Positions 48,227-56,873 of a stretch of DNA of 64,000 nt are shown here, piece after piece (the stretch's first letter is position 1; each line of letters opens with the position of its first letter). The translations under genes and the position numbers were made by a program. Origin of the DNA: Martinezella rhizogenes (lineage in GTDB: Bacteria > Pseudomonadota > Alphaproteobacteria > Rhizobiales > Rhizobiaceae); NCBI RefSeq assembly GCF_000799715.1, contig NZ_JUHG01000020.1, positions 186,001-250,000 on the forward strand, read 5' to 3'. The notes under the pieces were generated by a model. That model was not told where the DNA came from and made no database searches. It was given only the letters and a program-made list of their open reading frames with translations.

Positions 48227-48320
48227 AGAGCAATTCCAGGAAAAGTGCGCAGCGGTTTTCCGTCCGGGATTGCGTCAAAACAGACAGCTAGAGTAGTTCA
48301 GCGATTCCGTGAAACGCTCT
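48227..48320. repeat. palindromic repeat copy 2, full-length 94-bp form
   Basis: Bounded by agagc (48227-48231) and gctct (48316-48320). Its first half (48229-48275) matches 12617-12663 at 44 of 47 positions. The second half, absent from copy 1, contains cagctagagtagttcagcga. It lies immediately upstream of xthA, within 20 bases of the start, so it may include part of its promoter. Confidence 0.85.
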
Positions 48321-48359
48321 AGTCAGGATAAGGCTTTAGACCGGCTTTGAGTGAAAGGA

Positions 48360-48377
48360 AAGCGCCATTCGGCGCTT
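48360..48377 (-). terminator. rho-independent terminator of lolA
   Basis: A 7-bp stem aagcgcc / ggcgctt with an ATTC loop; the minus-strand sequence continues tcctttc. It lies 28 bases past the lolA stop. Confidence 0.6.
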
Positions 48378-48405
48378 CCCCTGTTGCCGAAGTCAGAGAC
48401 GGCGA

Positions 48406-49056
48406 TCAGCGCGTGTAGTCGATGCGGAAGACGCTGTCGTCGAACGAGACATTGGTCTTCACATTGTTGATGATGACATCGGTGGTCTTGCCCTGGGGGT
48501 CGATCACCGTCCACTGACGCAGGTCGTAGGTCTTGGAATCGAAGATCATCGCGATGGTCGAATCACCGAAGACGGTGCGGTTGCCGAGCGTGATCTTGGT
48601 GAGATCCGATTGCGCCTCGACATTGCGCACCATGTCGGCGGAAAGATCGATCTTGTTGGCAAGCAGCAGGCTCAGCGGCGTCTTCGACAGCTGATACATG
48701 TTCTTCGTCCGCGTCTGGTCGTTGATGACCTGGACGTTGTTGCCGTCGCAGATGACGCGCATGCGCGACGGCGGGTCGTAGTTGAAGCGCATCTTGCCGG
48801 GACGCTGGATGAAGAAGCTGCCACTCATCTGGTCGCCGCGCGGCCCGATCTGCAGGAAGCCGCCCTTCATGCTCTTGATCGACGAGAAGTGATCAGCGAT
48901 CTGCTGCGCCACGCCGGGATTGAGGGACGCGGCCTGCGCCTGCGCGAAGACGGCGACAGGCGCCACGCTTGCCGCCCCCGCGGCCACGACAGCGCCAAGG
49001 AAATGGCGGCGGGTCAGGGTCACGCGGGACGAGGGCAGCGCATCGGTCTTTTTCAT
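48406..49056 (-). CDS. lolA: outer-membrane lipoprotein carrier LolA-like protein with Tat-type signal
   Basis: A 216-residue LolA-family protein, which ferries lipoproteins across the periplasm. The core MKGGFLQIGPRGDQMSGSFFIQRPGKMRFNYDPPSRMRVICDGNNVQVIND is family-typical. The N-terminus contains LTRRHFLGAVVAAGAASVAPVAVFAQA: a twin-arginine pattern (Arg16-Arg17, Phe19-Leu20) rather than the usual Sec signal. AAGGAGAATTCG fixes the ATG at 49056. It is downstream of ftsK in the same orientation, as in many alphaproteobacteria. Confidence 0.93.
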   Translation of the reverse strand: MKKTDALPSSRVTLTRRHFLGAVVAAGAASVAPVAVFAQAQAASLNPGVAQQIADHFSSIKSMKGGFLQIGPRGDQMSGSFFIQRPGKMRFNYDPPSRMRVICDGNNVQVINDQTRTKNMYQLSKTPLSLLLANKIDLSADMVRNVEAQSDLTKITLGNRTVFGDSTIAMIFDSKTYDLRQWTVIDPQGKTTDVIINNVKTNVSFDDSVFRIDYTR

Positions 49057-49194
49057 CGAATTCTCCTTCATGCTTTGTCCATGGCGCGCAAAATCGGCGT
49101 CTTCATGGCGCAGCGGCCCATGCTCGGTTGTGGGCCGCAATCAAATTTCCCTGAACATAGCCGGGATATACGACGGGAAAAGAGGCCCATGGCC

Positions 49195-51864
49195 TCAGCG
49201 ATCCAGAATATCCGCCTTGGTAGGAACGAGAATTTCGCGCTTGCCGGCATGGTTGGCCGGGCCGATCACGCCTTCTTCCTCCATGCGCTCGATCAGCGAG
49301 GCGGCACGGTTGTAGCCGATGCCGAGGCGTCGCTGGATGTAGGAGGTCGAGGCCTTGCCGTCGCTAAGAACGATCGCAACCGCCTGATCGTAAGGGTCGT
49401 CCGAATCGGCAAGATTGGCCGTGCCCGCCGGGCCGTGACCGTCTTCGTCGTCCTCGTCGTCGGCGGTGATCGCCTCGAGATATTGCGGCGACCCTTGCGT
49501 CTTCAGATAGGAGACGATGTCCTCGACCTCGCCATCGGCGACGAACGGGCCGTGAACGCGCTGGATGCGCCCGCCACCTGCCATATAGAGCATGTCACCC
49601 ATGCCGAGGAGCTGTTCGGCACCCTGCTCGCCAAGGATCGTGCGGCTGTCGATCTTCGAGGTCACCTGGAAGGAGATACGCGTCGGGAAGTTCGCCTTGA
49701 TCGTGCCGGTGATGACGTCGACGGAGGGCCGCTGCGTCGCCATGATGACGTGGATGCCGGCGGCGCGCGCCATCTGCGCCAGGCGCTGCACCGCGCCTTC
49801 GATATCCTTGCCGGCGACCATCATCAGGTCGGCCATTTCGTCGATGATGACGACGATATAGGGCATGGGCTTCAGGTCGAATTCCTCGGTCTCATAGATC
49901 GCCTCGCCGGTCTGCCGGTCAAAACCGGTCTGGACGGTACGGCTGATCGCTTCGCCCTTGGCGACGGCCTGCTCGACGCGGGTGTTGAAGCCGTCGATGT
50001 TTCGCACGCCGATCTTCGACATCTTCTTGTAGCGCTCTTCCATCTCTCGGACGGTCCATTTCAGCGCGACGACGGCCTTCTTCGGATCGGTAACGACCGG
50101 GGAAAGCAGATGCGGGATGCCGTCATAGACGGACAGTTCCAGCATCTTCGGGTCGATCATGATCAGGCGGCATTGTTCCGGCGTCAGCCGGTAGAGCAGC
50201 GACAGGATCATCGTATTGATGGCAACGGATTTGCCCGAGCCGGTCGTGCCGGCGACGAGCAGATGCGGCATCTTGGCAAGATCGGCGATGACGGGCTCGC
50301 CGCCGATGGTTTTGCCAAGCGCCATGGCAAGCCTGGCCTTGGACGTCTCAAAATCACGGCTGGCGATAAGCTCGCGCAGATAGACGGTTTCGCGCGTGGA
50401 ATTCGGCAATTCGATGCCGATGGCATTGCGGCCGGGAACGACGGCGACGCGAGCGGCAATCGCGCTCATCGAGCGGGCGATATCGTCGGCAAGGCCGATG
50501 ACACGCGAGGATTTGATGCCGGGCGCCGGCTCCAGTTCGTAAAGCGTGACCACCGGGCCGGGACGGACGTGGATAATCTCGCCCTTGACGCCGAAGTCCT
50601 CAAGCACGCCTTCCAGCATGCGGGCATTCTGCTCCAGTGCATCGGAGGATAGCGTCGCATCCCGAACGATGGTCTTCGGCTCGGCAAGCAGGTGCACGGC
50701 GGGAAGCTGAAAGCCGTAGGAGCGGATGAAGGAGGTCTGTGCTTCGCGCTCTGCGCGCGCGCCGGGCTTCGGCCGCGGGGCGGCTGGAATGACACGCGGG
50801 CCGGCCTGGCCGCCCAGGCCCTTTGACGAAGCGGCGCGCAACGCCCACTCGTCTTCCTCGTCATCCGGCAGGATGCCCGCCGGACGTGGCGGATCGCGCT
50901 CGTAGGACGCATCATCATCCTCGTCGTCGTCGTCGCCCATGCTGATCGACGGCGGGGATACCACGCGGCGCGGGGTGGGGCCGCCATCGAGCGACGGCTC
51001 GACGCGCTCGCCCCGGACAACCGGCGCCTTGGCGCGCGCCGGCTCGTTCAGCGTGCCGAATTCGTCATCGTTAAAGTCGTAGGGCGCATCGAAGGCATGG
51101 TCGCGGCGCTTGCGCGGACCCATGCCGAACAGGCGCCGAAGGCGGGCCTGCGCATTGTACCAGGAATGCATGAGCGCACCGAAGGCCAGGAAGCCGCCGC
51201 GGTCGTCATCCTCATCATCCTCGCCGACACTGCGGGCGCGGCTCTGTGTTTCCTCGTAATCCTCTTCGCTCTCCTCGTCTTCCGGAAGACTGCGGCCGAC
51301 CAGGCCGGCGGCAAACAGCATGAGCCAGGCAGCCGGGATGGCGAGAACCGTGCCGAACACGGCGGCGAAGACGCCGCTCGGATAGGTGCCGATGAAAAGG
51401 GCCGGGAAGCGCAGGAGAATATCACCGATGACGCCGCCGATACCATTGGGGATCGGCCAGGTCGGAGGGGCGGGGAAGCAGGCGATGGAACCGGCGGCAA
51501 CGATGGAACCGCCGACCCAGGCACCGAGACGGGCCGGCAGACGATGGATCTTGCGGTTGGAAATCAGCGCGAAAGCCCAGGCAACGACCGGCAGCATCAC
51601 CACGACGCAGGCAAGGCCGAGCGCCTGCATCAGGATGTCGGCGAAGGCGGCACCCGGAAAACCCAATATATTGGTCGGCGCGTTGCTCGTTGCATAGGAA
51701 TAGCTGGGGTCCATGACGTTCCAGGTGGCGAGCGCAGCGACCGCGAGCGCCAGCAGGAACAGCAGCGCGAAGCCGATAAGACCCCTCACCTGCCGCCAAA
51801 CCACCCCCGAAAGCGAGAAACGGTCGGGGGGACCGCCCAGCGCTGCCGAATTGCTTCTGCCCAT
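49195..51864 (-). CDS. ftsK: DNA translocase FtsK
   Basis: An 889-residue divisome-anchored DNA pump that aligns chromosome dimers for resolution. Four membrane helices occupy about residues 18-190. A disordered linker follows, with very acidic blocks (EDEESEEDYEE, DDDDEDDD). The motor domain has Walker A GTTGSGKSVAIN at about 541 and Walker B VVIIDEMADLM. The winged gamma domain that reads KOPS sites starts near 818 (DQAVAIVLSDGKASTSYIQRRLGIGYNRA). ATG 51864 is preferred over a GTG at 51933. Confidence 0.95.
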   Translation of the reverse strand: MGRSNSAALGGPPDRFSLSGVVWRQVRGLIGFALLFLLALAVAALATWNVMDPSYSYATSNAPTNILGFPGAAFADILMQALGLACVVVMLPVVAWAFALISNRKIHRLPARLGAWVGGSIVAAGSIACFPAPPTWPIPNGIGGVIGDILLRFPALFIGTYPSGVFAAVFGTVLAIPAAWLMLFAAGLVGRSLPEDEESEEDYEETQSRARSVGEDDEDDDRGGFLAFGALMHSWYNAQARLRRLFGMGPRKRRDHAFDAPYDFNDDEFGTLNEPARAKAPVVRGERVEPSLDGGPTPRRVVSPPSISMGDDDDEDDDASYERDPPRPAGILPDDEEDEWALRAASSKGLGGQAGPRVIPAAPRPKPGARAEREAQTSFIRSYGFQLPAVHLLAEPKTIVRDATLSSDALEQNARMLEGVLEDFGVKGEIIHVRPGPVVTLYELEPAPGIKSSRVIGLADDIARSMSAIAARVAVVPGRNAIGIELPNSTRETVYLRELIASRDFETSKARLAMALGKTIGGEPVIADLAKMPHLLVAGTTGSGKSVAINTMILSLLYRLTPEQCRLIMIDPKMLELSVYDGIPHLLSPVVTDPKKAVVALKWTVREMEERYKKMSKIGVRNIDGFNTRVEQAVAKGEAISRTVQTGFDRQTGEAIYETEEFDLKPMPYIVVIIDEMADLMMVAGKDIEGAVQRLAQMARAAGIHVIMATQRPSVDVITGTIKANFPTRISFQVTSKIDSRTILGEQGAEQLLGMGDMLYMAGGGRIQRVHGPFVADGEVEDIVSYLKTQGSPQYLEAITADDEDDEDGHGPAGTANLADSDDPYDQAVAIVLSDGKASTSYIQRRLGIGYNRAASLIERMEEEGVIGPANHAGKREILVPTKADILDR

Positions 51865-52030
51865 GATATCCAGCCCGTTCGTTGTCGAAAGCACGCGCGA
51901 ATCGGCGTCATGCCCACTCACCCAGTACGTCACCTCTACCTAATCAGAGGAGGGTTAATGGCATGTTAACCATGCATGCAGCGGCGGGCTTATCCGCAAA
52001 TTTATGGCTGTGCGGCGAAGGCTGACCGGC

Positions 52031-52059
52031 ACAAAAAAAGGCCCGAACCAAGGTCCGGG
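52031..52059 (-). terminator. rho-independent terminator of amtB
   Basis: On the minus strand ggcccggacc pairs with ggttcgggcc (one G-U) and is followed by seven T. It lies 85 bases after the amtB stop. Confidence 0.88.
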
Positions 52060-52144
52060 CCAAGAGCGACTTATTTTTGATGAAATAGGCCGCGACGGGA
52101 AGTTCAGCGGCGCCGGGATTTACCCGCCGCCGCAAGCTCTTGGA

Positions 52145-53500
52145 TTAGGAGTTGTGGTAAGCAGCTTCGCCGTGGGACGCGAGGTCGAGACCTTCGCGTT
52201 CGGCTTCCGGCGCTACACGCAGGCCGATGATGATGTCCACGACCTTGTAGAGGATGGCCGAACCGATGCCGGACCACAGGATGGTGGTGACGACTGCGGT
52301 GAGCTGAACCATGAGCTGGCTGCTCATCGTGACGCCTTCAGCATAGCCGATGCCGCCGAGCGATGCGCTGGCGAAAATACCGGTCGCCAGAGCGCCGAAA
52401 ATACCGCCGATGCAATGTACGCCGAAAACGTCAGCCGTGTCGTCGTAGCCGAACTTGTTCTTCACCACGGAGACGAAGAAGTAGCACAGCGGCGAAACGA
52501 TCAGGCCCATGACGACCGCGCCCATCGGGCCGGCAATACCGGCGGCAGGCGTGATGGCAACGAGACCGGCAACCATGCCAGAAGCGCCGCCGAGCATGGA
52601 GGCTTTACCACGGGTGAAGGTTTCAACAACCGACCAGGAGATGATGGCGGCTGCCGTCGCGACGAAGGTATTGACGGTGGCGAGCATCGCGCCGCCGGAA
52701 GCTTCGAGGTTCGAACCGGCATTGAAGCCGAACCAGCCGACCCAGAGCATGGAAGCGCCGACCATGGTCAGCGTCATGGAATGCGGAGCCATCATGTCCT
52801 TGCCGAAACCGACGCGCTTGCCGACGAGGATGGCGCCGACAAGACCGGCGATACCGGCATTGATGTGAACGACCGTGCCGCCTGCGAAATCAAGCGCGCC
52901 CATCTTGAACAGCATGCCGTTGGAGTCCCAGACCATGTGCGCGATCGGGAAATAGACGAATGTCGCCCAGAGCGCGCAGAAGAGAACGGATGCGCCGAAC
53001 TTGATGCGCTCGGCAAAGGCGCCGATGATCAGGGCAGGCGTGATGGCCGCGAAGGTCATCTGGAACAGCATGAAGATGAATTCCGGAATGACGACGCCCT
53101 TGGAGAAGGTTGCCGCCGTCGTCGATGTCGAGACACCGGACAGGAACATCTTGGCGGTGCCGCCCCAATACGGGCTGGTGCCGCCGCCGAAGGCGAAGGA
53201 ATAGCCGTAGAATACCCAGAGAAGCATGACGACCGCGCCGATCATCGTGCACTGCATCAGTACGGACAGCATGTTCTTCGAACGAACGAGGCCGCCGTAG
53301 AACAGAGCAAGGCCCGGCACGAGCATGAAGAGGACGAGAATGGTGGAGATGAACATGAAGGCCGTGTCGCCCTTGTCCGGAACTGGCGCCGCGGCAGCAG
53401 CGGTCGTTGCGTCCTGCGCGAAAGCGATCGCCGGCGCAAGCAGGGCCGCAGAAAGCGTACCCACCCGTGCCAGAGTGGAGGAAAGCTTAGAAAACGTCAT
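52145..53500 (-). CDS. amtB: ammonium transporter AmtB
   Basis: A 451-residue ammonium channel with a signal peptide (about residues 1-26, ending IAFAQD) and eleven membrane helices. The pore histidines are in YFPIAHMVW and FGVHCIGGIFG. Other family motifs include GLALFYGGLVRSKNMLS and GVWFGFNAGS-type GWFGFNAGSNLEASGG. It follows glnK by 28 bases on the same strand, the conserved glnK-amtB pair in which GlnK blocks the channel when nitrogen is ample. Expression probably comes from the sigma-54 promoter ahead of glnK. Confidence 0.96.
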   Translation of the reverse strand: MTFSKLSSTLARVGTLSAALLAPAIAFAQDATTAAAAAPVPDKGDTAFMFISTILVLFMLVPGLALFYGGLVRSKNMLSVLMQCTMIGAVVMLLWVFYGYSFAFGGGTSPYWGGTAKMFLSGVSTSTTAATFSKGVVIPEFIFMLFQMTFAAITPALIIGAFAERIKFGASVLFCALWATFVYFPIAHMVWDSNGMLFKMGALDFAGGTVVHINAGIAGLVGAILVGKRVGFGKDMMAPHSMTLTMVGASMLWVGWFGFNAGSNLEASGGAMLATVNTFVATAAAIISWSVVETFTRGKASMLGGASGMVAGLVAITPAAGIAGPMGAVVMGLIVSPLCYFFVSVVKNKFGYDDTADVFGVHCIGGIFGALATGIFASASLGGIGYAEGVTMSSQLMVQLTAVVTTILWSGIGSAILYKVVDIIIGLRVAPEAEREGLDLASHGEAAYHNS

Positions 53501-53528
53501 TGCAAATAACTCCCTGATCGGCCGTGTC

Positions 53529-53867
53529 TTACAGCGCTTCTGAATCGGTTTCGCCCGTACGGATGCGCACGGCATGGTCAATCGAAAACACAAAAATCTT
53601 GCCGTCGCCGATTTGGCCGGTCTTGGCGGACGATGCGATGGCCTCGACAGCCTTGTCGACGATTTCGGTTGCGACCGCGACCTCGATCTTCAATTTCGGC
53701 AGGAAGCTGACGGCATATTCCGTGCCGCGGTAGATTTCGGTATGCCCCTTCTGGCGCCCGTAACCCTTCACTTCGGTCACAGTCAGGCCCTGGATGCCGA
53801 CAGCCGTGAGGGCCTCACGGACCTCATCGAGCTTGAACGGCTTGATAATGGCCATCACAATTTTCAT
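53529..53867 (-). CDS. glnK: nitrogen regulatory PII protein GlnK
   Basis: A 112-residue PII signal protein. It starts MKIVMAIIKPFKLDEV and carries the T-loop with Tyr51 in HTEIYRGTEY, the uridylylation site. The signature TGQIGDGKIFVF is at about residues 83-94. It senses 2-oxoglutarate and ATP/ADP and regulates AmtB. The frame is open to 53993, but the PII fold begins at 53867 with GGGAAACC upstream. A sigma-54-type promoter lies 86 bases ahead. Confidence 0.96.
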   Translation of the reverse strand: MKIVMAIIKPFKLDEVREALTAVGIQGLTVTEVKGYGRQKGHTEIYRGTEYAVSFLPKLKIEVAVATEIVDKAVEAIASSAKTGQIGDGKIFVFSIDHAVRIRTGETDSEAL

Positions 53868-53952
53868 CTGGTTTCCCATCCTTTGTTTACCCTCGGCACG
53901 GAGCCGACTCTCCTTGCCGCCGACATATTTCAGCAGCGACCGGAGATACACA

Positions 53953-53968
53953 TTCAAAGGACGTGCCA
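53953..53968 (-). promoter_or_regulatory. sigma-54 promoter of glnK-amtB
   Basis: Minus-strand TGGCACG-TCCT-TTGAA matches the consensus TGGCACG-N4-TTGCW with one change in the -12 element (GA for GC). The GG and G(A) dinucleotides are correctly 10 bases apart. The site is 86 bases upstream of the glnK ATG. Confidence 0.75.
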
Positions 53969-54060
53969 GATTCGTGACACAATTATAACCCATTGATATA
54001 TAAGGTAATTACTTTAGGAACCTAATAAAGCGGCAGTTCGCGGCGCAGTTGTCGCCCAAA

Positions 54061-54090
54061 TAAAGTGCAATTTTATAATTTTGCACTTTA
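54061..54090 (-). terminator. AT-rich hairpin after tesB
   Basis: taaagtgcaa (54061-54070) and ttgcacttta (54081-54090) are perfect 10-bp arms around a 10-nt AT-only centre. It starts 2 bases past the tesB stop and is followed by TTTATTT on the minus strand, so a terminator is most likely. A regulatory palindrome is the alternative. Confidence 0.65.
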
Positions 54091-54091
54091 T

Positions 54092-54976
54092 TTAATCATT
54101 TGCCTTTTTACGAATCAGCCCCTCCTGCGCCACCGACGCAATCAGGACACCATCCCGCGTAAAAAGACTGCCGCGGGTGAAGCCGCGCGCTCCCGAGGCG
54201 CTGGGGCTGTCCTGGCTATAGAGCAACCAGTCGTCGAGCTTGCACGGGTGGTGAAACCACATGGCATGGTCGAGGCTCGCGACCTGCAGGCGCGGATCGA
54301 ACACCGAGGTTCCATGCACATGCAATGCCGCGTCGAGCAGCGTCATGTCCGAGAGATAGGCGAGCACCGCATTCTGATAGAGTCGGTCATCCGGCACCGG
54401 TCCGGTCAGGCGCACCCAGATATCCTGCCGTTGGCTCGGCCGCGAGCGGGAAAAATAATCCTCTATGGAGACGGGCCGGATTTCGATCGCGCGCTTACGC
54501 TCCCAATAGCGGCGCACAGTCTCCGGCGCGTTGGCGATAAAACGCTCCTTGATCTGCTCTTCGTCCATCAGTTCTTCCGGAGCCGGCACCTTCGGCATTT
54601 CGCTCTGATGTTCGAAACCGGGCTCGTCGATCTGGAAGGAGGCCGTCAGCGCGAAGATCGCCTTGCCATGCTGGATCGCCAGCACGCGGCGCGTGTTGAA
54701 GCTCGAGCCGTCGCGCAGCCGGTCGACCTGATAAAGGATAGGGACGGCGGGATCGCCGGGAAGCATGAAATAGGCATGCAGGGAATGGGCAAAACGGTCG
54801 TCCGCCACCGTCCGCTGCGCCGCCATCAGCGCCTGGCCGATGACCTGGCCGCCGAAGACACGCTGCCAGCCGACCTGCGGGCTGTTGCCGCGAAACAGGT
54901 TCATCTCGATCGTTTCCAGATCCAGCGTCGCGAGCATGACTTGCATGGCGGTCGGTTTCTCGTTCTCACGCGACAT
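54092..54976 (-). CDS. tesB: acyl-CoA thioesterase II
   Basis: A 294-residue double-hotdog thioesterase. The first hotdog has NLFRGNSPQVGWQRVFGGQVIGQALMAAQRTV and HSLHAYFMLPGDPAVPILYQVDRLRDGSSFNTRRV. The second has LAYLSDMTLLDAALHVHG and ASLDHAMWFHHPCKLDDWLLY, which includes the catalytic Asp of the Asp-Thr-Gln network (SLDHAMW). It hydrolyses medium- and long-chain acyl-CoA. ATG 54976 is preferred to an upstream start. It is divergent from the hydroxylase gene with 83 bases between. Confidence 0.95.
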   Translation of the reverse strand: MSRENEKPTAMQVMLATLDLETIEMNLFRGNSPQVGWQRVFGGQVIGQALMAAQRTVADDRFAHSLHAYFMLPGDPAVPILYQVDRLRDGSSFNTRRVLAIQHGKAIFALTASFQIDEPGFEHQSEMPKVPAPEELMDEEQIKERFIANAPETVRRYWERKRAIEIRPVSIEDYFSRSRPSQRQDIWVRLTGPVPDDRLYQNAVLAYLSDMTLLDAALHVHGTSVFDPRLQVASLDHAMWFHHPCKLDDWLLYSQDSPSASGARGFTRGSLFTRDGVLIASVAQEGLIRKKAND

Positions 54977-55059
54977 TTTGAATGAACTCCAACGGTAGGA
55001 ACCACGAACGGGATGTTCTATATAGAACAGGACGTGAGAGTAGGACACAGGGAAGCGCT

Positions 55060-56274
55060 ATGTTGGACATGCTGGTAGTGGGTGGCGGTTATGTGGGTCT
55101 GGCCGCCGCAGTCGCCGTCAAGCAGGCAGCCCCCCATCTCGACGTCATGGTCGTCGAGGCAGCCTCTGAAGCCGCCTGGAAGAAGGACACCCGCGCCTCG
55201 GCGATCATCGCCGCCGCCTCGAAGATGCTGGAGGTCTTCGGTGTCTGGGACGAGATCGAACCGGAAGCACAGCCGATTACCCGCATGATCGTCACCGATT
55301 CGCGCACCAGCGATCCCGTGCGCCCGGTGTTCCTCACTTTCGACGGCGAAGTGACGGAAGGTCAGCCCTTCGCACACATGATCCCGAATGTCGCCATGGT
55401 CGGCGCCCTGCGCGGCGCCTGCGAGCGCCTCGGCATCACGATCCGCCACGGCGTCAGCGCAACGGACTTCAAGACGGAAGACGCCGGTGTGACGCTGACA
55501 CTCTCGGACGGCAGCGTGCTGGAAACGCGGCTGCTGGTCGCCTGCGACGGCGTGCGCTCGAAACTGCGCGACATGGCCGGCATCAAGACGGTGAACTGGA
55601 ACTACGGCCAGTCCGGCATCGTCGTCACCGTTGAGCACGAACGACCGCACAATGGCTGCGCGGAAGAACATTTCCTGCCCTCCGGCCCCTTCGCCATCCT
55701 GCCCTTGAAGAACAACCGTTCCTCGCTCGTCTGGACCGAGCGCACCGCCGACGCCGACCGGCTGGTCGCCTCCGACGACCTGCTGTTCGAGGAGGAACTG
55801 GAGCGCCGCTTCGGCCACAAGCTCGGCGCACTGCGCACGGTCGGCGACCGCCGCGCCTTCCCGCTCGGCCTGACCCTTGCCCGCGCCTTCGTCGCGCCGC
55901 GCTTCGCGCTCGCCGGCGACGCGGCCCATGGCATCCATCCGATCTCCGGCCAGGGCCTCAATCTCGGCTTCAAGGATGTGGCGGCTCTCGCTGAGACCCT
56001 GGTCGAAGCCGACCGGCTCGGCCTCGATATCGGCTCGATCAACATTCTCGAGCGCTACCAGACCTGGCGGCGCTTCGACACCTTCCGCATGGGGGTCACC
56101 ACCGATGTGCTGAACCGGCTGTTTTCCAACGACATCACCCCCGTGCGCGTCGCCCGCGATTTCGGCCTCGGCCTCGTCGATCGCCTGCCGAAGCTGAAAT
56201 CCTTCTTCATCAGCCAGGCCGCCGGCACGGAAGCCAAGGACAATCCGCGGCTGCTGGCGGGCGAGGCGATCTGA
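55060..56274 (+). CDS. FAD-dependent ubiquinone biosynthesis-type hydroxylase (UbiH/Coq6 family)
   Basis: A 404-residue flavin monooxygenase. The FAD motifs are VVGGGYVGLAAAVAVK at the N-terminus, the DG motif VACDGVRSKLRDMAG near residue 167, and the GD motif ALAGDAAHGIHPISGQGLNLGFKD near 290, a signature specific to UbiH/UbiF/Coq6. It probably hydroxylates the ubiquinone ring (UbiL-type in alphaproteobacteria); which position cannot be read. AGGGAAG precedes the ATG at 55060. It stands alone, divergent from tesB. Confidence 0.92.
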   Translation: MLDMLVVGGGYVGLAAAVAVKQAAPHLDVMVVEAASEAAWKKDTRASAIIAAASKMLEVFGVWDEIEPEAQPITRMIVTDSRTSDPVRPVFLTFDGEVTEGQPFAHMIPNVAMVGALRGACERLGITIRHGVSATDFKTEDAGVTLTLSDGSVLETRLLVACDGVRSKLRDMAGIKTVNWNYGQSGIVVTVEHERPHNGCAEEHFLPSGPFAILPLKNNRSSLVWTERTADADRLVASDDLLFEEELERRFGHKLGALRTVGDRRAFPLGLTLARAFVAPRFALAGDAAHGIHPISGQGLNLGFKDVAALAETLVEADRLGLDIGSINILERYQTWRRFDTFRMGVTTDVLNRLFSNDITPVRVARDFGLGLVDRLPKLKSFFISQAAGTEAKDNPRLLAGEAI

Positions 56275-56338
56275 ACGGTTAGAGCCGAAGAAGAGCATGC
56301 TTCTGTAGGAACACGCCGCCAATCGACTCGACGATCGC

Positions 56339-56719
56339 TCAACCGTTTCTGGCTTTCCGACCACGCGCGCTCGGTTTTGCCGGAACGCTCTTTCCATGCT
56401 CGCTCCACCAGGCAGTCAGCGCTTCCATCGTAGGGCCGAGTCCCCGTGCCTTCTGCGTGATCTCATATTCGACGCGTGGAGGAACTTCCGCAAAGACCGT
56501 GCGCGACACAAGTCCGTCCGCTTCGAGCTCGCGAAGCTGTGCCGTCAGCATGTGTTGAGTGATGCCGGGAATAGCCTTTCGCAGCTCTCCAAACCTGTAC
56601 ATCCGCTGATTGAGCAGCCACATGATTTCGAGCTTCCACTTGCCGGAAAGCAGAGCGAAGGCGCGCCGCATTTCCTCATGCATATTGACTTCTTCATCGG
56701 CCATAGTCTGCTTTTCCAT
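56339..56719 (-). CDS. HxlR-family regulator
   Basis: A 126-residue winged-helix regulator of the HxlR/DUF24 type. The core is FALLSGKWKLEIMWLLNQRMYRFGELRKAIPGITQHMLTAQLRELEADGLVSRTVFAEVPPRVEYEITQKARGL. It has no cysteine in the N-terminal region where redox-sensing members carry one. It is divergent from the doxX-SDR pair, with an inverted repeat 8-29 bases upstream of its start, so autoregulation plus control of that pair is likely. Confidence 0.92.
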   Translation of the reverse strand: MEKQTMADEEVNMHEEMRRAFALLSGKWKLEIMWLLNQRMYRFGELRKAIPGITQHMLTAQLRELEADGLVSRTVFAEVPPRVEYEITQKARGLGPTMEALTAWWSEHGKSVPAKPSARGRKARNG

Positions 56720-56726
56720 ACTAACA

Positions 56727-56748
56727 GCAAGTAATTCATCCTACTTGC
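56727..56748. promoter_or_regulatory. HxlR-type operator
   Basis: gcaagta (56727-56733) and tacttgc (56742-56748) are perfect inverted repeats with an 8-base spacer, in a gap between hxlR and the divergent doxX gene. The half-site AAGTA..TACTT resembles operators reported for this family. Confidence 0.65.
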
Positions 56749-56873
56749 AAATATCGATCTTAGACGACATTTTCCATTCATGCACCAAGGAGAGCTGTAA
56801 AAAGCCTCCAGCATCAAACGATATACTCAACGGATGAGAATGTTGCTGGGCGACCAGCGACAAGGATGAAATC

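Noticed and set aside
48610..50652. 680-codon plus-strand ORF opposite lolA and ftsK
   Set aside because: Shadow frame of two strong genes, with Asp/Arg/His-rich sequence and no domain. Similar shadows opposite amtB (52004-53509) and the aldehyde dehydrogenase (61398-62828) were rejected for the same reason.
54061..54090. NtrC binding site at the taaagtgcaa palindrome
   Set aside because: The half-sites are in the order GTGCA...TGCAC, the reverse of the NtrC consensus, and the position right after the tesB stop with a following T-run fits a terminator better.
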